Positions 61,569 through 64,000 of a stretch of DNA of 64,000 bases are shown in pieces. Source of the DNA: Oerskovia jenensis (GTDB taxonomy: Bacteria; Actinomycetota; Actinomycetes; Actinomycetales; Cellulomonadaceae); contig NZ_JAFBBO010000001.1 of assembly GCF_016907235.1 (NCBI RefSeq), positions 3,906,001 through 3,970,000 on the forward strand, written 5' to 3'. The position numbers and the translations under genes were made by a program. A model generated the notes under the pieces. It was not told the origin of the DNA and did not search any database. It saw nothing but the letters and a program-made list of their open reading frames with translations. The first letter of the stretch is position 1. Each line of letters begins with the position of its first letter.

Positions 61569-61578
61569 TGAAATTTCA
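61569..61578. promoter_or_regulatory. Candidate RpiR/MurR operator
   Basis: Perfect palindrome TGAAATTTCA, AT-rich in a GC-rich setting, 14 nt before the kinase GTG. RpiR-family sites commonly have TGAAA half-sites. The surrounding 61555-61882 has no gene. Confidence 0.5.
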
Positions 61579-61656
61579 CAACAGCGCTAGCGTGCGGAGA
61601 AAAGTGCCACGGCGTTCACCCGGCTCTGCCCGAGGGGGGGCCGCGGCGCCGTCGAT

Positions 61657-61700
61657 CCGGTTCGCGGTCGCGCCCCGGCCGGTTCGCGGTCGCACCCCGG
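61657..61700. repeat. Tandem pair of 22-bp repeats
   Basis: CCGGTTCGCGGTCGC-G/A-CCCCGG occurs twice in tandem with one substitution, in the intergenic region before the lipoate ligase gene, followed by further CCGGGCC-type runs. Confidence 0.85.
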
Positions 61701-61882
61701 CCGGGTCTCAGCCGGGCCCCGGGCCGGGCCCCGGGGTGCGTCCCAGGCCGGGCCCTCGAGCGGGGGCCCGTGCCCTGGTGCTTGGAGGCTACTCCAGCGT
61801 GTGGCCCAGGTCACCACGAGTCCCGCGTCCAGGAGGCCCGTGGAGCGGCGGCTCGCATCCTGCGGCACGTACCGTGGAGCCC

Positions 61883-62932
61883 ATGAGAGGCGAGTACAAG
61901 GTTCCCGGTGGCAAGCTCGTGGCGGTCGACGTCGAGACCGACGAGGGGAGGCTGTCCCGCGTCGCGCTGAGCGGAGACTTCTTCCTCGAGCCCGACGACG
62001 CGCTCGACGACATCAACGCCGCCCTGACCGGGCTGCCCGAGACGTCGACCGTCGCCGACCTGGCGCAGGCGATCGAGGCCGTCCTGACCGACGACATCAC
62101 CATGGTCGGGTTCTCGCCCGAGGCCGTCGCGATCGCGGTGCGCCGCGCGCTCGGTCACGCGACCGGCTGGGGTGACCACGTCTTCGAGATCATCCACGAG
62201 GGACCCGAGCAGCCCGCGATGCACCTCGCGCTCGACCAGGTCCTGACCGAGGAGCTCGACGCCGGCCGGCGCGGCCCGACGCTGCGCATCTGGGAGTGGG
62301 GCGCGCCCGCGGTCATCATCGGGTCGTTCCAGTCGCTCGCGAACGAGGTCGACCCCGAGGGGGCCGCGAAGCACGGCATCACCGTGGTCCGCCGGATCTC
62401 GGGCGGCGGCGCCATGTTCGTCGAGCCCGGCAACACCATCACGTACTCGTTGACCGTCCCGGCCTCGCTCGTCGAGGGGCTGAGCTTCGAGCGCTCGTAC
62501 GCGTTCCTCGACGACTGGGTGCTGGGGGCGCTCGCCGACGTCGGCGTGCACGCCACGTACAAGCCGCTCAACGACATCGCGTCCCCGGCCGGCAAGATCG
62601 CGGGCGCCGCGCAGAAGCGCCTGCGCGGGGGAGCGGTGCTGCACCACGTGACCATGGCGTACGACATCGACGCCGACAAGATGCTCGAGGTCCTGCGCAT
62701 CGGTCGCGAGAAGATGAGCGACAAGGGCACCAAGAGCGCCAACAAGCGCGTCGACCCGGTGCGCTCGCAGACCGGCATGGCGCGCGAGGAGGTCATCGAG
62801 GCCTTCAAGGCGCACTTCCGGTCGCGGTACCGCACGGTCGACGGTGCCGTGACGGCCGACGAGCGCGCGCAGGCCGAGGAGCTCGTGCGCACGAAGTTCG
62901 GCACCGAGGAGTGGACCGCGCGCGTGCCGTGA
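61883..62932 (+). CDS. lplA: Lipoate-protein ligase with N-terminal accessory domain
   Basis: Predicted 349 aa; ATG 61883 is 7 nt after a TACCGT box, probably leaderless. Residues about 1-85 (YKVPGGKLVAVDVETDEGRLSRVALSGDFFLEP) resemble the accessory domain that is C-terminal in E. coli LplA; the catalytic domain follows (about 95-349: MHLALDQVLTEEL, VVRRISGGGAMFVEPGNTITYSL, NDIASPAGKIAGAAQKRLRGGAVLHH). The order is therefore permuted. It activates lipoate (or octanoate) with ATP and attaches it to E2 or GcvH lysines. Confidence 0.88.
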   Translation: MRGEYKVPGGKLVAVDVETDEGRLSRVALSGDFFLEPDDALDDINAALTGLPETSTVADLAQAIEAVLTDDITMVGFSPEAVAIAVRRALGHATGWGDHVFEIIHEGPEQPAMHLALDQVLTEELDAGRRGPTLRIWEWGAPAVIIGSFQSLANEVDPEGAAKHGITVVRRISGGGAMFVEPGNTITYSLTVPASLVEGLSFERSYAFLDDWVLGALADVGVHATYKPLNDIASPAGKIAGAAQKRLRGGAVLHHVTMAYDIDADKMLEVLRIGREKMSDKGTKSANKRVDPVRSQTGMAREEVIEAFKAHFRSRYRTVDGAVTADERAQAEELVRTKFGTEEWTARVP

Positions 62933-62952
62933 CGCGGTAGCCGTCGGGTCGT

Positions 62953-62984
62953 CGCCGGGTGACGCTCCGTGCCGTCGCCCGGCG
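62953..62984 (+). terminator. Terminator of lplA
   Basis: Twelve-bp stem (62953-62964 with 62973-62984, one G-U pair), 20 nt after the stop. Confidence 0.6.
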
Positions 62985-63094
62985 CCCTCTGCTGGGGTCT
63001 CGTGCGGGGGCGAGCCCCCGTGGCGGGGCGCCGAGGTCACCGGCAGGTCACAACTTCGCGGCGGACTTCCCTCTGCCATCGTTTGGCGGTAATC

Positions 63095-63122
63095 TTCACG
63101 AACACCCAACCTGATGTAAGTT
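63095..63122 (+). promoter_or_regulatory. Candidate promoter of the sugar ABC transporter operon
   Basis: TTCACG (63095-63100), 16-nt spacer, TAAGTT (63117-63122), within an unusually AT-rich stretch (63080-63135) of a 300-bp intergenic region. No clear operator palindrome was found. Confidence 0.35.
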
Positions 63123-63232
63123 TGTTTCAGAGTCGAAGGGCCCCGACGATCCGGCGCCTTCACGAACGATCAGGTCCGCAGGGACGAACGGCTGGCCGCG
63201 ACGCGGCAGCCGACCAGAAAGGAAGTCACGGC

Positions 63233-64000
63233 ATGCAGCGACGCAGCACGGTGGCCGTCACGGGCACCCTCCTCCTGGCGCTCGGCCTCACCGCGTGTGG
63301 CGGCGGGGACAACAGCGGCGGCGAGGCCACGGGGGACGCAGCCTCCGCCGACCACACCGGCGAGACCCTCACCGTCTGGATCATGGAGGGCACCAACCCC
63401 GACGGGGACGCCTTCTTCGACGAGGTCACCACCGCGTTCAAGGAAGAGACCGGCGCCGACCTCCAGATCGAGTTCCAGCCGTGGGCCAGCGCGCACGACA
63501 AGTTCACGACCTCCATCGCGGGCAACACCACGCCGGACGTCGCCGAGCTCGGCACCACCTGGACCGGTGAGTTCGCCGACGTCGGCGCCCTGTCCGACCT
63601 GACCGACCGGATCAAGGACGCGGGCCTCGAGGAGGACCTCGTCCCCGGGCTCGTCGAGTCCGCGACGCTCGACGGCGCGCAGTACGGCATGCCCTGGTAC
63701 GCCGGGGTGCGCTCGGTCATCTACCGCAAGGACCTCTTCGAGGCGGCCGGCATCGCGATCCCCACGACGTGGGCCGAGCTCCAGGCCGCGGCCGAGACGC
63801 TCAAGGCCGCGAACCCGGGTCTCATCCCCTTCCCGATCGCCGGTGACTCCCAGTACGGCGCCATGCCCTTCATCTGGGGCGCGGGCGGCGACCTGGCCGT
63901 CAAGGACGGCGACACCTGGAAGTCCGAGATCAACTCCGCGGACTCCGTCAAGGGCCTCGAGTTCTACACGGGTCTCGCGACCGACGCGGGTCTGTCGACC
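63233..64000 (+). CDS. Extracellular solute-binding lipoprotein of a sugar ABC transporter (3' truncated)
   Basis: The first 256 codons are in the window. ATG 63233 follows AAAGGAAG. Signal peptide with lipobox LTAC (Cys22). The SBP_bac_1 fold is evident: GETLTVWIMEGTNPD, FFDEVTTAFKEETGADLQIEFQPWASAHDKFTTSIAGNTTPDVAELGTTW, GMPWYAGVRSVIYRKDLFEAAGIAIPTTWAELQAAAETL. These group-1 proteins bind mono- and oligosaccharides and deliver them to CUT1-type permeases, which should lie just past the window. Its position next to the amino-sugar kinase/MurR operon makes GlcNAc or MurNAc-type sugars possible but unproven. Confidence 0.93.
   Translation, partial: MQRRSTVAVTGTLLLALGLTACGGGDNSGGEATGDAASADHTGETLTVWIMEGTNPDGDAFFDEVTTAFKEETGADLQIEFQPWASAHDKFTTSIAGNTTPDVAELGTTWTGEFADVGALSDLTDRIKDAGLEEDLVPGLVESATLDGAQYGMPWYAGVRSVIYRKDLFEAAGIAIPTTWAELQAAAETLKAANPGLIPFPIAGDSQYGAMPFIWGAGGDLAVKDGDTWKSEINSADSVKGLEFYTGLATDAGLST

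Overview
The window is chromosomal DNA of a high-GC actinobacterium. Coding sequence ends almost every codon in G or C, GTG starts are frequent, and most genes are packed with 4-base ATGA or GTGA overlaps. The complete rrn operon (about 13.1-18.9 kb) reads as Micrococcales: there is no tRNA in the 16S-23S spacer and the 23S carries the actinobacterial extra helix. The family resemblance is to Cellulomonadaceae/Promicromonosporaceae; I cannot fix the genus without alignment. No phage, IS element, CRISPR array or tRNA gene was found.

Layout. (1) 1-9.5 kb: two very large secreted multidomain proteins of carbohydrate metabolism (the first truncated by the window edge) flank a small membrane-anchored protein. 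(2) 9.6-13.1 kb: an acetyltransferase, a DUF1059 protein and the 5-oxoprolinase genes pxpA-pxpBC. (3) 13.1-18.9 kb: rrn operon with two promoters, processing stems and a terminator. (4) 19.0-27.2 kb, minus strand: one tightly overlapping six-gene operon, namely a NitT/TauT-type (probably organosulfur) ABC transporter, a cystathionine beta-synthase/cysteine synthase, YcnI and a CopC-CopD fusion. It is preceded by a probably leaderless 32-codon reading frame with Cys-Cys just before its stop. (5) 27.3-36.4 kb: an SRPBCC/DUF4166 pair, gatCAB, RimJ-type acetyltransferase, photolyase, POT-family peptide transporter and DoxX. (6) 36.8-56.5 kb: a branched-chain amino acid region with two different dihydroxyacid dehydratases, ilvBNC, leuB, ilvE and cimA, interspersed with a lipoprotein, a PCD-VOC fusion, YqeY, a GH13 glucosidase, an ASCH protein, a ROK regulator and a DUF6069 protein. 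(7) 56.6-61.6 kb, minus strand: a kinase, RpiR/MurR-type regulator and FAD/Fe-S D-lactate-dehydrogenase-like operon. (8) 61.9-64 kb: a permuted lipoate-protein ligase and the start of a sugar ABC transporter gene.

How it fits together. The Ile/Val/Leu genes are scattered over 20 kb as separate transcription units. Two of them, ilvBNC and cimA, carry textbook attenuators: a short peptide rich in Ile/Leu/Val, a pause stem, and an intrinsic terminator with a run of T. The sulfur/copper operon has an analogous Cys-coding leader, so three amino-acid-sensing leader peptides lie in one window. Citramalate synthase together with LeuB implies a threonine-independent route to 2-oxobutyrate that feeds IlvBNC-IlvD-IlvE.

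Two further themes recur. Starts of the form TANNNT-(6-7 nt)-ATG/GTG suggest leaderless mRNAs. A nearly identical 19-20 bp hairpin sits between three different convergent gene pairs and looks like a mobile or domesticated bidirectional terminator.
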